64,000 nucleotides of DNA. Origin: Stachybotrys elegans. Its lineage: Eukaryota > Ascomycota > Sordariomycetes > Hypocreales > Stachybotryaceae. The DNA lies in contig JAGPNK010000001.1 in the NCBI GenBank assembly GCA_020746835.1, positions 5,146,001 through 5,210,000 on the forward strand, in the 5' to 3' direction. This document shows positions 39,425 to 50,952 of this stretch, piece by piece (position 1 is the stretch's first letter; the number at the start of each line of letters is the position of its first letter). The position numbers and the translations under genes were made by a program. The notes under the pieces are model-generated. The model was not told the DNA's origin and made no database searches. It worked only from the letters and a program-made list of their open reading frames with translations.

Positions 39425-41295
39425 ATGGCAGTCTTAGCTCTCCCCTCCAATATGACCGCCCTGGGCGCCATATTCATCCTCCTTTCCGCCATCACATCTG
39501 GGCTCGTCTTTAACGCCATACGGCAATGGTACCGCCTCTCCCACATCCCGGGTCCCTTCTCGACGGGCTTCTCTCAGATCTGGATGGCCAGACAGGCACT
39601 GCTGGGTCGACAGCCGATGGCCCTCAAAGAAGCCAACGACAAATATGGCAAGCCATTCCCCCAGCCCAGCATCCCCCCAGTATGTGTCACCCGCTGACCA
39701 TCATCATATTGTAGGATCCCTTATCCGCGTCGGCCCCAACGACGTCATCACAGATGACCCAAGTGTACTACGTCGCATGAACGGTGTTCGCTCCGCCTAC
39801 GACCGCGGTCCATGTAAGCCTCCCCCTCAGCGCCCATCCCCTCCTCCACTAACACCAAGCCGCAAGGGTACGACTCAATGCGATTCGACGGCGGCAAAGA
39901 CAGCATCGTCTCGGTGCGCGGCGCCTACCACGACAAACTCCGCTACAAAATGGCCGGCGCTGTACGTCTTCCCTCCATCTTTTCTTTCTCTCTCTCCCAC
40001 TAACACTCCCACGGACGTAGTACTCCGGCAAGGAAAGTGAAGCCATCGAAGCCAACGTCGACCTGCACGTCTCCAAATTCATCCAGCTCATTGAGAACAA
40101 ATACATCTCCACGAGCGATGTCTTCCGCCCCATGGATTTTGCCCAGAAGGCGCAATACTTTACTCTAGACGTCATCAGCGACCTCGCATTCAGCCACGCT
40201 TTTGGATACCTCGAGGCCGACGATGATTTGTATGACTATGTCAAGCTCACGCGGGCCTACATTCCAGTCATGGTCACCTTTGCCAACATTCCCTCTCTCG
40301 CGCGCATGATACAGTCCCCCATCTTCCGTGGTTTGTTGCCGAAGAGCACTGATAAACTCGGCTTCGGAGCCTTCATGGGGTACGTCCTCGCTGAAACATG
40401 TTCCCCTTCCAAGTACTCACACTAGACGCCAACCCAGCATCGTCACGAAAGTCGTAGCAAAGCGCCTCGGACCCTTGGCAGAATCCAAGCCCGATATGCT
40501 GGGCTCTTTCATGCGCCACGGCCTCACTGACGAGGAGGCTCCCCGCGAGGGCCTCGTCCAGGTGCTCGCCGGCAGCGACAGCTCCGCCACCACCATCCGC
40601 TATATCCTGCTCTACCTGCTCGCCACCCCCACCGCCTACAACAGACTGCAGCGCGAGATTGACGAGGGCATCGCCGCCGGGACCATCTCCTCCCCTGTCC
40701 GCAACACAGAAGCCCGCGACCTGCCCTACCTCCAGGCCGTCATCAGGGAAGGGCTGCGCATTCGCCCGCCCGCCTCGGGTGCCTTCTTCAAGACTGTGCC
40801 TCCCGGTGGCGATACTATCAACGGAAAGTTTCTGCCTGGTGGCACGCAGCTCGGTTCCTCGTCCTTCAGCATCCACCACTCCAAGCGAGTGTTTGGAGAG
40901 GACGCAGAGAGCTTCATCCCCGAGCGCTGGCTCACCGCCGAACCAGGGCGCCTGGCCGAGATGACCAGCACGGCAGATCTCGTCTTCCACTCGGGCAAGT
41001 GGCAGTGTCTTGGCAAGCCTGTTGCTCTCATGGAGTTTAACAAGATGTTTGTCGAGGTATGCATCATCCCCCCTAAACAAGAAAAACGTGCTCGCTAACC
41101 CATCGCCAAGCTATTGCGCCGATATAATTTCTCACTTGTCAATCCTGAGAAGCCTGCAACTACTAAGAATGCTGTACGTGATCCTCTCCCTCAATCCCCC
41201 TTGCTTTCGCCTCGCGCTGATATTGTTAGGGCATCTGGGTGGTAGAAGATTTCTGGGTCCGGGTGACGAGGCGAGAGACAGTGGAAAGTCATTAA
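39425..41295 (+). CDS. Cytochrome P450, pisatin-demethylase-like
   Basis: Seven exons: 39425-39647, 39715-39813, 39867-39961, 40021-40379, 40438-41056, 41111-41173 and 41230-41295. The product is 507 residues. Intron 1 (39648-39714) starts with GC (GCAAGC) and is needed to give NDKYGSLIRVGPNDVITDD; other introns are GT-AG, 53-59 nt. The features are an N-terminal membrane anchor (LGAIFILLSAITSGLVFN), proline hinge IPGPFSTGF, I-helix AGSDSSATTIR, ExxR in REGLRIRPP, VPPGGDTINGKF, and heme loop FHSGKWQCLGKP with Cys at about 449. These match fungal P450s related to pisatin demethylase, monooxygenases of the ER membrane acting on aromatic or plant-derived compounds. The actual substrate is unknown. 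It is not next to a recognisable biosynthetic core gene. Confidence 0.92.
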
Positions 41296-41722
41296 GCTGC
41301 GGCATGCAGACATAGAGATAGACCACATAGATAGTCGTGAAATTAGAAAGCCTCGGTTCTTTTCATAGTTTGTCTGTGGCTGGCTGAAAATTTGAATGAA
41401 AATTAGACATTGACCTGCTCGAGTGTTTGTTGGAAGTATGAGTGATGCCTGGAGCCTGTGCGGCGGCGTTAGTTGGTGATGGAAGTCCAAGTCAGGTGAC
41501 GACAAACTTTCTCCACTCTAGTATTTAGCTATCATCCTTCGCCCTCGACTTTCCAACATGCCAAACCAAAACCTTGCATCCTCACCCTCCAGACCTGCGC
41601 ATACCCATTTCCGAGCACATCCTCATTGTCGGAAGCGAGGATTGATCGTCTACCGCACGCGACGTCCATCGATACATACCACCAGCAAGCACCCCCCAGC
41701 CGTCGGCTGAAGCAACTTCAAC
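41296..41722. other. Intergenic region between P450 and yju2
   Basis: Terminator of the P450 and promoter of the yju2 homologue. Nothing else is seen. Confidence 0.6.
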
Positions 41723-42517
41723 ATGTCTGAGCGAAAGGTCTTGACCAAATACTATCCCCCCGACTTCGACCCTTCTCAGCTACGAAGGCAGAAGAAGGCC
41801 GACCCAGGCGCCATCCGAGTCCAGACGGTCCGTCTCATGGCACCCTTCTCCATGAAGTGCCTCAGCTGCGGAGAATACATCTACAAGGGAAGGAAGTTCA
41901 ACAGTCGCAAAGAAGTCCCGCCCAACGAAAAATACCTAAACATCCAAATCTTCTTCTTCCACATCCGCTGCACACGCTGCAGCGCCGCCATCACCTTTCG
42001 CACCGACCCCAAGAACAACGACTATGCCATGGTCAGCGGCGCCATGCGCAACAACGAGCCCTGGTACAATGCAAAGGCCGCTGCCGAGACGGACGCCGAG
42101 CGGCTCGACCGACTGGAAGCCGAGGGAGAGGAGGACGACCAAGCGCCGGAGGATCCCATGCAGAGCCTCGAGGCAAAGACCAGAGACGCCCAGGACGAGA
42201 TGGCAGTCGCCGATGCTCTCGACCAGATTCGCATACGAAGTGCAGCCAGAGACCGAGCCATGGCGCAAGACCCGGATGGCCTACTGCAGCCCCTGCCGCC
42301 TAGTGCTGAGGATGAGCAGGATCGCTTAGACGCCGAGGCTGCCCGGTTGGCATTCGAGAAGCGTCGCAACGCCCAGGACATTGAAACTATCGTGGAGGAG
42401 GAGGAGGACAGTGTCACCCCTGAGGAAGCTGTGCCAGCTGCACCAGTGCGTCGAGTCGTCAAGAAGAAGAAGAAGGACTATGCTGCCGCGCTGGGTATCA
42501 AGGGGAAGAAGGCTTAG
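41723..42517 (+). CDS. yju2: Splicing factor Yju2/Cwf16 (CWC16 family)
   Basis: Single exon, 264 residues. It starts MSERKVLTKYYPPDFDPSQL, the conserved CWC16 N-terminus. Two zinc-binding pairs follow: MKCLSCGEYIYKGRKF at about 47-62 and IRCTRCSAAITFRTDPKNND at about 83-102. The rest is acidic and coiled, with an ending KKKKKDYAAALGIKGKKA that probably acts as a nuclear signal. The protein joins the spliceosome with the Prp19 (NTC) complex and promotes the first catalytic step by stabilising the branch helix. Length and motif order match other fungal Yju2 proteins. It is a housekeeping gene and breaks any P450/oxidase cluster. Confidence 0.94.
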   Translation: MSERKVLTKYYPPDFDPSQLRRQKKADPGAIRVQTVRLMAPFSMKCLSCGEYIYKGRKFNSRKEVPPNEKYLNIQIFFFHIRCTRCSAAITFRTDPKNNDYAMVSGAMRNNEPWYNAKAAAETDAERLDRLEAEGEEDDQAPEDPMQSLEAKTRDAQDEMAVADALDQIRIRSAARDRAMAQDPDGLLQPLPPSAEDEQDRLDAEAARLAFEKRRNAQDIETIVEEEEDSVTPEEAVPAAPVRRVVKKKKKDYAAALGIKGKKA

Positions 42518-43412
42518 AGTGCCCGGCGTCTGCCAAGCTTCTACCAGTGCCGAGACCTGCCCATAGGGGCATACGAAGGGACGATACTATGATGATTTAC
42601 GACTTCGTTCACAACATCTTACCTCCATCTGTACATAAAACCGCGAGCCAAGGGAACGTTCCTATCGCAATACTTTCAGAGCATCTATTCACATGGTTTC
42701 ATCCTCCATATTCGTTCCGTTCCCGTCGTGTGATTGTGCATTGCCAGCGGCCATAGCAAGGGACCGGACCGGCATCATAGCTCGGGCAAATTTGCATGAT
42801 GACCTACGAGTAAACCCACGGGTTGCATTTCTTGTCATGGGGGTTTGGTTGGGGTAAGTTTAATCCTCACAGCAAAGCATAAATAAGAATTCAAGACTTC
42901 TTGCATTTTCCCGCCGCCTCCCGAACTTAGAGCTAAAAATGGTGGCCCAGATAACATTATATTTCTCTGATTCAGGTTTCATCAATCGCGGTGACTGGCG
43001 ATAGCATCTCTCGTGGACCCAGCACTCATACAACAACCATGGAGAGGCTCAGCCTGCAATGACGAGTCCCGCTACCCGGGAATTGTGGTCCCAATCCAGC
43101 TCGCATTCATCGTATTGCCCCATAGTACGGAGTACGGCGTACGACAGCCACGTTTAGCCCAGGGATCGTCAGCGGATGCTTCGCTGACAGGCAACCCCCG
43201 ACCGGTGCCTAGTGACTGTGCCCATGCAATCCGTCATAGTTCAAGGGCCTAGAGCCCCGGTCATGACAAGGCGAAATGTCATGTCTCCATCTGGGCCTAT
43301 TCTCACCATCGTCCCATGTCGAGCGCTGGCGATATAAATTGGCGTGGCTAGCCGCATGGTGACTTACAATGCAGTCCTCATCTGTACACGTCCTATCTAT
43401 CCAATTACCAAC
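42518..43412. other. Intergenic region upstream of the BBE oxidase
   Basis: No gene is supported. A TATA box sits near its end. Confidence 0.55.
43333..43338 (+). promoter_or_regulatory. TATA box of the BBE oxidase gene
   Basis: TATAAA, 75 bp upstream of the ATG at 43413, a normal distance for a fungal gene. Confidence 0.55.
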
Positions 43413-45442
43413 ATGTTCAATCTCAGCCCAGCGTCTGTCATAGCCGTCTCGTTGCTTGTGACGAGCGCGTGGTCAGCCAAATCTGACTGCAAATGTGTAA
43501 GCAGTGTAATCCATTATCTCGGCGCACGTCTAATGACTCCAGACTCCTCATGATCCCTGTTGGCCTTCCACCTCCGACTTTGCCCGCCTTAATGAGTCTG
43601 TGTCTGGGAGGCTGATTGCAACAACACCGCCTGCCTCGGTCTGCTACCCAACCCAGCATGACTACGACCCGGCGCAATGCGAAGGCATCCTCGCCAGATG
43701 GTTCGATGCCGCATTCCACACCCAAGACCCGACGAGCGTCTGCAGCCCCGTCTGGGCTGGCAATCCGTGTCCTCCCATCTACCCCAATGGAACGAGCGTG
43801 ACAGGAGACCCGGATGCTGGTGCCAAGGGCTGCAACGTCGGCGGGTATCCTGCTTACGCTGTCAATGCCACAGAGCCATCGCATGCGCAAGAGGCTGTCA
43901 AGTTTGCGGCCAAGCACAACATTCGCCTGAATGTCAAGAGCACCGGCCATTCGTTTCAGGGCAGGTAGGTTGACCACAGACTTCCGACACGCTACATGCT
44001 CACATCAACTACAGGAGCACGGCATTTGGAAGCCTGTCGTAAGTTTATTCCCCATACTCTCGGATCTGGAGCTGGACTGATGCGCCCCAGCGTATACACA
44101 CATAACTTTCGGGGTATTCAATTCCATGAGCAGTTCCAGCCAGCATGCTGTTCACAGCAAGAGCCACAAATGGCAGCTACTATTCGTGCTGGGGAGACCA
44201 TCAGAGCCATTTACACTGAGCTATCGAAGCACAATGCCGTCGTGGTTGGAGGCTCGGCTCAGACAGTGGGCATAATGGGATGGTTCACCGGCGGCGGTAT
44301 GTTTGCTACCTTTGCGCCAGTTTTGAGAAGCGGTTTAACATGATGTTCAGGCCACGGCCCCTTATCGTCAGAGTTCGGCATGGGAGTGGACAACGTCCTG
44401 CAAGTCACCATGGTCACACCACAGGGCGACTTAGTCACGGCAAACGCCTGCCAGCATCCGGACCTATTCTGGGCTATTCGCGGAGGCGGAGGCGGCACGT
44501 TTGGCATCGTCCTGGAAGTCGTCATGAGAGCCCATCCCTCGCCCCGGATCGCCGCCCATTCCCTCAGTGCGCAGTTCACCTCTCCCAGCGAGGCGGAGAA
44601 CTGGCGCATGGTGGCGAAGCTACACTCGGAGATGCCTCGACTCAAGGAAGGCGGTATGCAAGGATACTACTACGTGCTGCCTCCTAGCATTGCCGGGGCT
44701 CTCACGATAATGTGGGGGTTCGTATTGTGCAACAAGCCAAACGGAACGGCCGAATCGCTTTTCGAGCCGATAGCACGTCTGTTTGATGAGAACCCAGGCA
44801 CCGTTCGGTATGCATCAGAAATAAGCCACTATCCCGACTTCTTCAACTACTGGAACAGCACCATTGGCTTCGAGGCAGTCGCCCAGAGCGCAACTATGGG
44901 ATCTAGGCTTTTGCCTGCCCAGGCCCTCACCGACGTCGATCGTCTGTCCGATGCGTTTCAGAGAGCAACAGCCCCGAGCGACGCGCAGATTCCGGTTATC
45001 ATTATTGGCCACATGATCGCCAACAGCGATAACGCAGGGCTCGATGTCCCATTGCACCCTGGCTGGAGACGAGCAGTAACGCACCTGATTCTTGTCGAAC
45101 CCTACCGCGACTATATCGATGCCGCCGCAAAAGAAGAAGTATATGGCCGCATGACGTACGAAAGAGTTCCTATCCTAGAAGCACTCGCTCCAGGGAGCGG
45201 TGCATACTTTAACGAGGTAAGAAGAGGCATGGTAGTGTATGGAACGAAAGGCTTGCCCTGACACATTACAGGCCGACCCATTTGATCCCCAGTTTCAAGA
45301 AACCTTTTGGGCGGACAATTATTCTCGCCTCAAGTCCATCAAGGACAAGTACGACCCTGATTCTGTCCTGTGGTGCATCAGCTGTGTAGGGAGTGAGGAC
45401 TGGGTTATAGGGGACGGCGGAAGACTGTGCCCAGCTACATAG
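43413..45442 (+). CDS. Secreted FAD-linked oxidase (BBE-like)
   Basis: Six exons: 43413-43496, 43543-43964, 44015-44038 (24 nt), 44091-44296, 44351-45216 and 45272-45442, with introns of 46-55 nt. The product is 590 residues. The signal peptide is MFNLSPASVIAVSLLVTSAW. The FAD-binding PCMH region includes AAKHNIRLNVKSTGHSFQGR, then GGSAQTVGIMGWFTGGG joined to HGPLSSEFGMGVDNVLQVTM, and AIRGGGGGTFGIVLEVVMRA. The C-terminus carries the berberine-bridge module, YSRLKSIKDKYDPDSVLWC. The His in KSTGH is the usual covalent-FAD candidate. Secreted fungal members oxidise oligosaccharides, alcohols or alkaloids. The Asn-x-Ser/Thr sites (NGTS, NATE, NSTI) suggest glycosylation. Substrate unknown. Confidence 0.9.
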
Positions 45443-46065
45443 CGCGTCACCAACGAAAACGCCGGCTGGGCTGAAGGATCCATCAGAGGCTAAATGACAT
45501 GGGAAATGAAGTTTGGATCGAGGCATGGCGGGTTCGGATTCCTCCTTGCTAAACCACGAGTCAAACTGGTTGTGGTCGGGACAAGATGCAGACTGATGTC
45601 AGTGCCAACAAGAAGCTAGCAAAACAGTTGTTGTAACAACATCATCTCTTGATTTTGCTTTCATAAGAGATACTAAGATTCTTGATATGAAAGAATCATG
45701 ATGGCATGTTTTAATTCAAAAGCGTACTACCTGTTCAAGGTCCAGCAATAGTACCTGTCAAGGCCGTACCTTCCGAGCTTTCTTTTGCTGCCAGATGAGT
45801 AGTGATATGTCGTGAGAAGGGATCCTTCCAAAGATGACGGTCCACTATGTAACTCTATAGGAAGACACATGCCTACGCCACGTGCTTTGAACTGGTCGAG
45901 TTTGGTGCAAGAGCCCGCCAGTTTCCCATCTGCAACGTCGACTCCCTGCGCATCAACAGCAATAGCCAACATCTAGGGCATCCCTTTGATATACACGGCT
46001 GCTACGTCTACCAGCCATCATTCTGATTTCGTTTCTGCTCAGACATTACCCGCAATTAGCTTGTC
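45443..46065. other. Intergenic region
   Basis: Terminator of the BBE oxidase and promoter of the next gene. It contains one CACGTG at 45879-45884. No gene is seen. Confidence 0.55.
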
Positions 46066-47337
46066 ATGGACATCGAATTCGACCCAGAGAGATGCGCCGA
46101 GTTGCACAACGCACTGCTCGCCAGAACCTACGAGTCCACACTACACGCAACGCGTTTCTTTGAGCGCAACATGATCTCCAGAATCAACCACGAGATCCCC
46201 TCCGTCGTTCCATGGCTGTTCCAAGTCTCAGAGGAAGCACCCAACCCGCTCGACTTGCCCATCCATCGCTTCTTCTCCAACATAAACACTTACCACCCAC
46301 CAGGCCACTCCTACAGTGACTCTCCACTCTCCGGGGGGCTTAAACAGCCCGAACCTCGTCGGTTCTACCACAGCTTCCCCAAGGATAGCAATCAAGAGCG
46401 GCGCATCATCCTGCTCTACCCGGGCAATGTCCAGAAAGAGGCAGAGAACGGCGGATTGTTCTTGGATTTGGATACGTATATGGCCATCTGGGCGCGCCTA
46501 GAGTGGGAACAGGATATCCCACACGATTCAAGAGCATGGCTTCCTCTGCAGCTGGCCTTGGAACTGAACTTGGTCTTGTGGGATCGGGGAAAGTATTACT
46601 GGAATGGGGGCCATCTTGACATACGCTCATGGACGCAGAGAGACCTGGGCGATGCGTTGCATGCATGGGAAACGCTCATACAGGCCATCCACAACCGCCT
46701 CCCAGCGGAGAGCTCTGCTGCCGTTGCATGGAAAGATCCGTTACCTGCTGCTTTGTTGGACGAGTCCCAAATCAGCCCATTCGCTCAAGCTTTCCTCCAA
46801 AATGCAAAGCGCCCACCATTCACTCACGTTGCCCCCGGCCTGACCACATTTGATGAGCAGTCCTATGGCGCGCTCATGCGTGCTGAAACTCCTACTGCAT
46901 CGTTCCGTTTCAGAATGTCCTGGCTCGGCCTTGACCCAGACCAGGGGCCGTCGCTGATCCTCCCAGCAGCAGTCAGCGTTCCATCCATACCACAATCTCC
47001 GCCTCCTCCCGGCGATGAGGACTTCGACAGGCCCTGGGGTCACGGGCGGTACACGATCGGCCGGAAAGCCGGGCTGTACACGGGTTTCTCGAGTACACAC
47101 GGCGACAACGCCATTTTGATTACGGCTGAGGGCAGAGCTGGTGATCAGCCCATCAAGTTTGCGTTTCCGCGGCCGTGGGGCAATGATCAGCTTCTGACAT
47201 TTGCCGACATGTTTGGTCTTTGGACGTGGTACGTCAACGAAGAGCTCTGGGAGGTAGATGGTGATGGCGTGTCGACACCGCATAGCTGGTTTACGAGGGA
47301 CGATACCGAGGAACATAGAAAGGTTTATTGGGGTTGA
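46066..47337 (+). CDS. Unknown fungal protein, 423 aa
   Basis: Single exon, 423 residues, start MDIEFDPERCAELHNALLAR. It is soluble and aromatic-rich, with no signal peptide or membrane helix. Distinct blocks are EQDIPHDSRAWLPLQLALEL, WNGGHLDIRSWTQRDLGDAL and a C-terminal part with GHGRYTIGRKAGLYTGFSST and WFTRDDTEEHRKVYWG. A proline-rich linker (SIPQSPPPPGDED) at about 307-320 splits two probable domains. Unbroken length and coherent composition support a real gene. I do not recognise the family. It converges with the alkaline phosphatase gene with only 62 bp between stops. Confidence 0.78.
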   Translation: MDIEFDPERCAELHNALLARTYESTLHATRFFERNMISRINHEIPSVVPWLFQVSEEAPNPLDLPIHRFFSNINTYHPPGHSYSDSPLSGGLKQPEPRRFYHSFPKDSNQERRIILLYPGNVQKEAENGGLFLDLDTYMAIWARLEWEQDIPHDSRAWLPLQLALELNLVLWDRGKYYWNGGHLDIRSWTQRDLGDALHAWETLIQAIHNRLPAESSAAVAWKDPLPAALLDESQISPFAQAFLQNAKRPPFTHVAPGLTTFDEQSYGALMRAETPTASFRFRMSWLGLDPDQGPSLILPAAVSVPSIPQSPPPPGDEDFDRPWGHGRYTIGRKAGLYTGFSSTHGDNAILITAEGRAGDQPIKFAFPRPWGNDQLLTFADMFGLWTWYVNEELWEVDGDGVSTPHSWFTRDDTEEHRKVYWG

Positions 47338-47399
47338 GAATCGAGGTTAAGTCCGTCTATTGTATTGTATCTGATTAAAACGTCATCTTTACCCTGCCG

Positions 47400-48997
47400 C
47401 TAGTGGCTGTGGATATGCTCATCCCGAACATCGATACCACGTTTGCCAAGCCAAGCTTCGTCTTCCTCCGCCGCCGCCTGCAGAACCTGGGTGACGGCAT
47501 CCATATCGAGCCCGAGAACCTCTTCAATGTAGCGGGGAAGTTCCGTGTTCTCGTGGTTTCCCGCAAGGTCGGCCTTCAGCGCGTTGATCTGGTTCGAGGC
47601 AGCGTAGGCAAAGAGGGTAATGTCCGAGGCAGTGTGGCCGCCCGTGGACCAGTTGACGCCGGCGCGGGAAGAGAGGAGGGAAACGAGCTCGCTGCCGACA
47701 TTCGAGGCGGACAGGAGGGTGTTGATCTCCGCCTCGGTCGGGTTTCTGACGCCGGAAAGAGGCAGAAGCTCCGACACGAGGAACTGGCGCGGGTCGGCGC
47801 TGCTTGGGCGTCCGCGCCAGAGCTGCTGGAGATGCTCGCCAGAGTGGCTCGAGCCGTTCAGAGGCAGTGGGTTGAAGCCGTTGAGGGTCAGACCGCCACA
47901 CTCGTGGTCGGCAGCCGACATCATGACGGTATCGGGGTGCTCGTCAATCCACCCGCGCAGATAGTTGAGCAGGTCGTTGTACATCAAGGTGTCAGCGGCG
48001 TGAGCGGCAGGGTCGTTGGCGTGGCCGGCGTGGTCGATGCGCGAGGCTTCAATCATGATGAAGAAGCCCTTGTCCTTGCAATGAGTCGCGCGGTGGAGGG
48101 TGTTGAGAGCCGTTTCCGCCATCTCAATCAACGAGGGCTCATCCTGAGTGACGCGGCGGTCAATCTCATAGCGGAGGTCACCTATACAATGTTAGAACCA
48201 CCCGTACCATCCAAGACAGGCCCTTCAACTTACCATCATTGAAAAGACCCAGGATGGGGAGGCGCGCCCCTCCGAGGCCTTGGTCTAGCGAGTCAAACTC
48301 TTCGCGGTTCCTCGCAATGGTAAAGTTCTGCTCCTCTGCATAGGCCCACAGGTCAAGATCATCGGAACGGCACGAATCGTCGTGGTCTTGTGGGTAGAAA
48401 GAACAGCGGCCACCGCCAAGCAGAATGTCTACAACGGCACCGAGAGGGTGGTTGTATCCAACCTCGTGCTCAGCAATGGTGTCAAGGTTACCGCGGCTGT
48501 CCGTGTGGGCGGCGTACACTGCGGGCGTCGCGTGGTTAATCGTGCTCGTGACGACCAGACCGGTTCGCATGCCTGCAACCTTGGCAGCCTCAAGGATAGA
48601 GCCGACGGGTCGGCCGTCGGGAATCACGCCAATCATTCCATTGTTGGACTTGTAGCCAGCAGCGAAGGCAGTGCCAGAAGCCGCCGAATCTGTAATTAGG
48701 TTATTGGCGGCGTACGTCCTCACGAGACCAACAACCTACAGGCCGTCAGTCATCATGGTCAAAGAAGTCGACGGATGGTACGCTTACAAGTTCATCGGCA
48801 GCAAGGGGCGGGATCTCCCCCGGGCGACTGGCGGGGTTGCCCGAATCGACGAGGCTCTTCAGGTCTCGGGCCATGGTCTGAGAGGATTGACCGTAGCCAT
48901 CGGGAACGACGTAAATGAAGTTCTTGGCCTGGACCGAGGCGGACGCGACGGTGTGGGCAAAGGCCCCAACAGCGGCGACGGCAGTAGTGGCACGCAT
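47400..48997 (-). CDS. Secreted alkaline phosphatase
   Basis: Three exons: 48997-48788, 48735-48234 and 48181-47400; both introns are 52 nt. The product is 497 residues. The start is the ATG at 48997, giving a signal peptide MRATTAVAAVGAFAHTVASA; the frame upstream has only TTG. Metal and catalytic motifs are all present: VVPDGYGQ (Asp33), LITDSAASGTAFAAG with nucleophile Ser87, EASRIDHAGHANDPAAHA, ADHECGGLTL and STGGHTASDITLFAYA. The enzyme hydrolyses phosphate monoesters using two zinc and one magnesium ion. Unlike vacuolar Pho8 it appears secreted without an N-terminal anchor, resembling repressible extracellular forms. A CACGTG 417 bp upstream (49414-49419) suggests control by the NUC-1/Pho4 phosphate regulator. 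Confidence 0.93.
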
Positions 48998-49581
48998 GAT
49001 GGCAACAGGAAACAAGCCGATTGGTGAGTTCTACGTCGAGAGCCTCGTCCCCATCAACCCATCCGGGTGCGTGGACGTCCTTCTTTATAGCAACATGTCC
49101 ATACCATGCCATCCAGGGCCAGCCTCTCCGTGTCTGGCAAATCAGATCAAACAAGACGCACACTGGGAGACGGGCAACAGTGCCAAGCAACAAGCCTGGA
49201 AATAAATCAGACGAGCAAATCCGATGGAAAGGTCCAACAACGCCGATATGTTTCCTGGGCAGTTCGCCGTGGCCAATCGGCAAACTGAGGTTGCAACGTG
49301 CCGTGCCATCAACCTCGAATGCGGAAGGTGGCAGACATGCAATTGCGGCCATTGTTCAGCTTGTGCCTCTGGCCAGCCGGGGGTTTTAGAACGGCGTGAG
49401 CCAGTCCATTGCCCACGTGTTCGGCGAGGAGCCGGGATGGATCTTGGCGTTGAGTACATGAACACAACTCTTCAACCATTAAACAGCCAAGACGAATACA
49501 ACAATTAATAATTCATGTTTTGCTAATGGACAAGAACGACATCTTAGTGACATATGGGATAAATCAGTGGGCCTGCTCGGG
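48998..49581. other. Intergenic region upstream of alkaline phosphatase
   Basis: Promoter of the alkaline phosphatase, including a CACGTG, and the 3' flank of the epimerase gene. No gene is seen. Confidence 0.55.
49414..49419. promoter_or_regulatory. CACGTG site upstream of alkaline phosphatase
   Basis: E-box in GCCCACGTGTTC, 417 bp upstream of the alkaline phosphatase start. This placement fits NUC-1/Pho4-type phosphate control of an acquisition gene. Confidence 0.5.
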
Positions 49582-50952
49582 TTAATCCTGAGCCAAGCTA
49601 ACAGTCATCATCTTCGAAGTCGCACCAAGTTCAACAACATCCTTGACCTCGTCCTTCAGATTCTGCAGAAATCTCTCCTTGTTCCACTCAGGTTTCCAGC
49701 CAATCGTCTCGCCCTTGACAGGAATGATAATGGTGCTAGATGGATGGTCAGCTCATATCCCAATGGATGACGTGTCGTGTGCGTACTTGGAACAGAGAGC
49801 AGTGCGCAGGACTTCTGGACCAATCCCGAGATCCTTGCAAGCCGCCTCTTTGCTCGGCCACGTCTTGACCTCGGCACTGTCGATGTAGCCCATCTCGTGG
49901 AGAGCAGCCGCAAGATGCTCCAAGAGTTCCGAGTAGGAGAATTGATGGGTGCTGGGGAACATGTATCCATCGTATCCGCTCGGGAGCGGCGTGCCGTTCT
50001 TGATAGCTTGAAGAATGCACACGTAGTAGTTTGCCAAGTCGACCACATGGACAGCCGACCATTGCTGCGAACCGTGTGAGTAGGTAAAACCAAACAAGTC
50101 GATGGGTAACGCACGTTTTCAATCGGCAGCTTGTAGACTGCCTTGGTACGCATGAATGTGCGGACGAAAAGAGGGATGGTAAAGGATAGCTGATTCGAGG
50201 CTCCGGAGCCACGGCCAACTGTTGGGCCTTATTAACACTAGACGCAGGTTGGATGGAGGAGATTGCCTTACAAACGAGAGGCGGGTTGACACTATACGCC
50301 GGAACGCCGCACTGGACGGCATACTCCAAGACGGCTGTATCAGTGTCCCTGGCCAGTCCCGGCGTTTCTATCTGCTTGTTGAGAGAGTAAACGGCGTCCG
50401 TGTCCTTGACAGGGCCGTGCTGCCAGCCTTCGGTGTCGGCGTAGGCGCTGGCACCAGAGGTCTACACAGAACATGTTATACAATGTGATTTGATAGATTA
50501 GTAGGCCCAGGACTTACATGAATAAAGTGAGCCTCGTTACCTGTCAGCTTCTTTCGTTGTTGAAGCCCAGCAATGAGAGACTTGGCGAGGGATGCATCGA
50601 TCGCGCTGGCGCAATGGATGACAATGTCAACTGCAAGGATATTGTTAGAGGCAGATTGAGTATGATATGATATGGCTCGCTTACTTTCGTGCTGAACAAC
50701 TGCTTCCTTGACGGCATTCTCGTCTCGCAGATCTACGCGGATGACGGTGGCGCCGATGGAAGACAGGGCGGAGGCCTGGTCTGCGGTCCTTACGGTAACG
50801 TGAAGTTTACCAAGCTCCAGGCCCTGCTTATGTTGCTTCAATAGCACATCTAGCAACGTGCCGCCACTATAAAATGTGAGTCCCAAATGATGCACATAGG
50901 AACAGCACACTTACATGTAACCCGCCGCGCCTGTGATGAGAATGTTGGACAT
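49582..50952 (-). CDS. NAD(P)-dependent epimerase/dehydratase (extended SDR)
   Basis: Seven exons: 50952-50915, 50866-50685, 50630-50518, 50461-50272, 50218-50115, 50064-49787 and 49735-49582. Introns are 48-56 nt and all phases agree. The product is 352 residues. The nucleotide site is ILITGAAGYIGGTLLDVLL (GxxGxxG at 8-14, split by intron 1). Then come VIRVDLRDENAVKEAV, DIVIHCASAIDASLAK, FIHTSGASAYADTEGW, YGRGS-like FGRGSGASNQLSFTIPL and AVHVVDLANYYVCILQAI. The catalytic Tyr-x3-Lys of classical SDRs is not evident after TSGASAYADTE, as in many fungal atypical members. Substrate unknown; the enzyme is cytosolic. Its promoter is shared with the Zn2Cys6 regulator, a likely partner. Confidence 0.9.

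Noticed and set aside
39000..45442. Secondary-metabolite cluster around P450 and BBE oxidase
   Set aside because: Yju2 lies between them and no polyketide, peptide or terpene synthase is present in the window.
47403..48242. 279-codon plus-strand frame opposite alkaline phosphatase
   Set aside because: Antisense to all the phosphatase motifs; no domain of its own.
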